A DNA stretch of 41,883 nt, taken from Phycicoccus avicenniae (lineage in GTDB: Bacteria > Actinomycetota > Actinomycetes > Actinomycetales > Dermatophilaceae). How positions within the stretch are numbered: the first letter of the stretch is position 1; every line of letters starts with the position of its first letter. Positions 39,700 through 41,883 of the stretch are shown here, one piece after another. The position numbers and the translations under genes are program-made. The notes under the pieces are model-generated. The model saw nothing but the letters and a program-made list of their open reading frames with translations, was not told the origin of the DNA and did no database searches. The stretch is taken from assembly GCF_018139485.1 (NCBI RefSeq), contig NZ_JAGSNF010000016.1, positions 1 to 41,883 of the forward strand, written 5' to 3'.

Positions 39700-41883
39700 C
39701 GGGTCACCGTGGCGAGGACCGCCCCACCGGTGACCATCGACACGCTCGAGGTCCCGCCGAGGACGGTCACCTCGTCGGTCGCCGCACCGGCGAGCCACGT
39801 CCGCACCGCGCGGGGGTAGGCGTCGGCCCGGACGTAGAGGATGGGCCGGGCGAGCTGGCCGCCGCTGAGGGTGTCCGCGAGCGCGGCGTCGACCCCGGAG
39901 GAGACGAGGACGCCGGAGACGTCGACGCCCTGGCCGCGGGCCCACGACGCGACGGTCGCGCTCACCGCGTACCGAGAGGTCCCCGACAGCCGGGTGGCCC
40001 GGGGCAGGTCGGCGAGCACCTCGGCGGAGACGGTGGCGGTGCCACCGGCCACGACCGTGCGCCGGACGCCGAGCTCGGCGACGGCGGCGGCGGTGGCCTC
40101 GGGCACCTCGCCGCTGCGCAGCAGCAGGATGGGGCGCCCGAGCGCGGCCGCGGGGCCGGACAGGACGAGACCGTCGGCCATCCTGCCCTCCTGCCCGCTC
40201 GCGGCGACGACGTCGGTGACGGGGGCGCCACCGGCCATCCGACGGGCGACGTTCGCGGCCACCTCGTACCGGCTCTCGCCCTCGACCCGCTCGACCCGGG
40301 AGACCCCGGCCGAGCGCAGCTCGCGGACGACGGTCGAGGAGACCGACGCGGTCCCGCCGACGACGGTGACGTCGGTGACGCCACGACGCACGATCTCGCT
40401 GCGGGTCACCGCGGGCAGCGACCCCGCCCGGGTGAGGAGGAGGACGGCGTCGTCGGACCGGGCCAGGGGCCCGGCGACGAGCGCGTCGGCCATCTTCCCC
40501 GAGGCCCCGTTGACGAGGACGACCCGACGGGTGCGGGAGTCCTTCTCGACGGCCGCGGAGACGGCGACGGCGTAGCGGTCCCTCCCGGACAGCCGCGGTG
40601 GGCACAGGCTCGGCGGCGAGTCGCTGCGGGCGACGACGTCGAGCGTCCAGCTGCTCGACAGGGCCGTCGCGCGTGTCCCGGTCCCGCTCGCTCCGGTGAG
40701 GGTCACGGTGTAGCGGCCCGGCGGGACGAAGGAGCCGTCGGCCCGTCGCCCGTTCCACGAGGCGGTGAAGGCGCCCGCGCCGGAGCGCTTGCCCGAGGAC
40801 TCCGCGACCGGGCCGTCGGAGCAGGGGCTCGTGACGGTCAGCCGCCAGGTGAGGGCGCGGCTCGCGGCCGTCGCGACCGTCACCCCCGCGCTGCCGTACC
40901 CGTACCGCGTCCGGTTGATCGACGGCTGGTAGAGCATCGTGCCCTGGGCGGCGCGGGCGTCGGTGCGGATGCTCGGCAGCATCGCGTGGAGCCGGGCGCC
41001 CGGGCACGAGGTCTGGTTGACGTCACGGTGCCCGATGACCGTCGGCGAGGTGCCCTCCCCCTCGAGGTAGGTCGTCCCCGCGGGGTCGATGCCCTTGAGG
41101 CCGAGGCGCCAGCCGATGACCCCGTCCAGCGCCGCCGGCACCGCCGCCGGGGGCGTGTACGACGTGAAGTCGCCGAGCACGCTGATGCCGAAGGAGCTGC
41201 TGTTGAACGGGGCGGCGTGCGCGCCGGAGATGTCCCGGGTCGTCCCGCCGTAGCGGCCCTCCCACACACCACCGAACTTGTCGACGAGGTAGTTGTAGCC
41301 GATGTCGTTCCAGCCGTTGCCCTTGACGTGGAAGGAGTAGATGCCGCGCAGGATCCCGGGGACCTGCGACTGCGAGTAGTTGTTCGAGCCCGCCGTGTGG
41401 TGGACGATCGCCGCCTTCACCTCGCCGGTCGACGGCGAGCCCCTCCGGATGCTCTCGTCGGCCCCCCACGCCGCACGGGAGTGGATCGTCGGACGCGACG
41501 CCGCCGCGGCGGCCCCGCCGCGCACGTCCGCCGTCACGGCCTCGTCGGCCGCGGTGACCGTGGTGTCGACGACGTCGAGCCGCGCCGCCTCCCCGTCGCT
41601 CTCGTCGTCCCCGACGACCCGCACCTGGAGCGCGTCCGCGGTGGAGACCCACGGCATCGTGCCGGCCCGGGCCTGCTCGGCCTCCTCGGTGCCCGGGTCC
41701 GGGCCCTCCTCGGCCTCGACGTGGATCTCCTGCCAGGCCCCCCACTCGCCCTCGCGCTCCTCGCGGAGCTCGACGGTCGCGGTCTCGGAGACCTCGCCCT
41801 CGGGCCAGGTGACGCCGACGACGTGCGGGCGACCCTCGAGGTCGACGACGTCGGAGCGCACCTCCTCGTCGGAGCCGGACGCG
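39696..41883 (-). CDS. N-acetylmuramoyl-L-alanine amidase with three CWB2 repeats (5' end cut by window edge)
   Basis: At least 728 residues; the frame is open at base 41883, so the true start and signal peptide lie outside. The GTG at 41861 is internal. The amidase_2/PGRP domain includes HSRAAWGADESIR, the zinc ligand region VHHTAGSNNYS, YNYLVDKFGGVWEGRYGG and GHRDVNQTSCPG. It should cut the bond between muramic acid and the stem peptide. An Ig-like FlgD-type segment (ASWNGRRADGSFVPPGRYTVTLTG) links it to three CWB2 repeats at the C-terminus, ending VTGGAVLATVTR. The ATGA overlap with the SpoIID/LytB gene implies joint production. Family identity is firm. Confidence 0.92.
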   Translation of the reverse strand, partial: ASGSDEEVRSDVVDLEGRPHVVGVTWPEGEVSETATVELREEREGEWGAWQEIHVEAEEGPDPGTEEAEQARAGTMPWVSTADALQVRVVGDDESDGEAARLDVVDTTVTAADEAVTADVRGGAAAAASRPTIHSRAAWGADESIRRGSPSTGEVKAAIVHHTAGSNNYSQSQVPGILRGIYSFHVKGNGWNDIGYNYLVDKFGGVWEGRYGGTTRDISGAHAAPFNSSSFGISVLGDFTSYTPPAAVPAALDGVIGWRLGLKGIDPAGTTYLEGEGTSPTVIGHRDVNQTSCPGARLHAMLPSIRTDARAAQGTMLYQPSINRTRYGYGSAGVTVATAASRALTWRLTVTSPCSDGPVAESSGKRSGAGAFTASWNGRRADGSFVPPGRYTVTLTGASGTGTRATALSSSWTLDVVARSDSPPSLCPPRLSGRDRYAVAVSAAVEKDSRTRRVVLVNGASGKMADALVAGPLARSDDAVLLLTRAGSLPAVTRSEIVRRGVTDVTVVGGTASVSSTVVRELRSAGVSRVERVEGESRYEVAANVARRMAGGAPVTDVVAASGQEGRMADGLVLSGPAAALGRPILLLRSGEVPEATAAAVAELGVRRTVVAGGTATVSAEVLADLPRATRLSGTSRYAVSATVASWARGQGVDVSGVLVSSGVDAALADTLSGGQLARPILYVRADAYPRAVRTWLAGAATDEVTVLGGTSSVSMVTGGAVLATVTR

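Overview
The window reads as a single, tightly packed stretch of actinobacterial core chromosome. GC content is very high (roughly 70% or more), coding density is high, and GTG starts are common. It carries actinobacterial marker families: WhiB, DUF3499, the TIGR03089 family, DUF222/HNH, DUF5719 and the F420 genes fbiA/fbiB. The gene set and cell-wall proteins suggest the order Micrococcales, perhaps an Intrasporangiaceae-like lineage; that placement is inference. I recognise 36 protein-coding genes, two of which look uncertain in start and one of which (plus ahcY) runs off an edge. I see no rRNA, tRNA, CRISPR array, insertion sequence or prophage, and no gap above 300 bases.

Layout. 1-3147: ahcY (cut by the left edge), then a three-gene envelope operon (small membrane protein, GT87-like transferase, lipoprotein). 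3284-5240: a cation diffusion facilitator divergent from a YbaK-type editing protein and a small charged protein. 5248-10687: a DUF222/HNH endonuclease, a NarL/LuxR-type two-component pair, and a divergent membrane protein separated from the kinase by an array of GGGAC/GTCCC words. 10749-21881: a conserved block of SIS-domain sugar-phosphate isomerase, Trm112-like protein, manB, DUF3499, a zincin-like protein, DUF5719, a giant GT2 membrane glycosyltransferase, whiB, fbiA and fbiB. From memory this resembles the Mycobacterium tuberculosis Rv3256c-Rv3262 neighbourhood; ahcY (Rv3248c) lies close by there too. 22013-23032: an AbiEi/DUF559-like orphan bracketed by two related hairpins. 23158-28933: a glycan operon of GT2, GT4 fusion, flippase-like protein, methyltransferase and an AlkA-type glycosylase. 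28971-35279: topoisomerase IB, an inositol-phosphatase-like enzyme, a large membrane protein, TIGR03089, a SnoaL-like protein and a GlxA-type regulator. 35358-41883: three secreted cell-wall proteins, namely a peptidase with five peptidoglycan-binding repeats, a SpoIID/LytB protein and an amidase (cut by the right edge), the last two with CWB2 repeats.

How the genes fit together. Much of the window serves the cell envelope: mannose-phosphate supply (SIS protein, ManB), membrane glycosyltransferases, and wall remodelling. Expression signals are unusually readable. About a dozen genes have a TANNNT box 6-8 bases before the start codon and no ribosome binding site, the pattern expected of leaderless mRNAs. 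Genes with long leaders (whiB and the repeat-bearing wall peptidase) share a 12-base promoter word.

I did not find a clear-cut unknown defence or mobile system. The best leads are the GGGAC/GTCCC operator array, a family of covarying terminator hairpins, the shared whiB/wall-peptidase promoter word, an FbiB whose C-terminal part is not the usual nitroreductase, and a LytB/LytC-like pair in an actinobacterium. Translations, motifs and spacings come from reading the sequence; family names come from recognised motifs and were not checked by any search.
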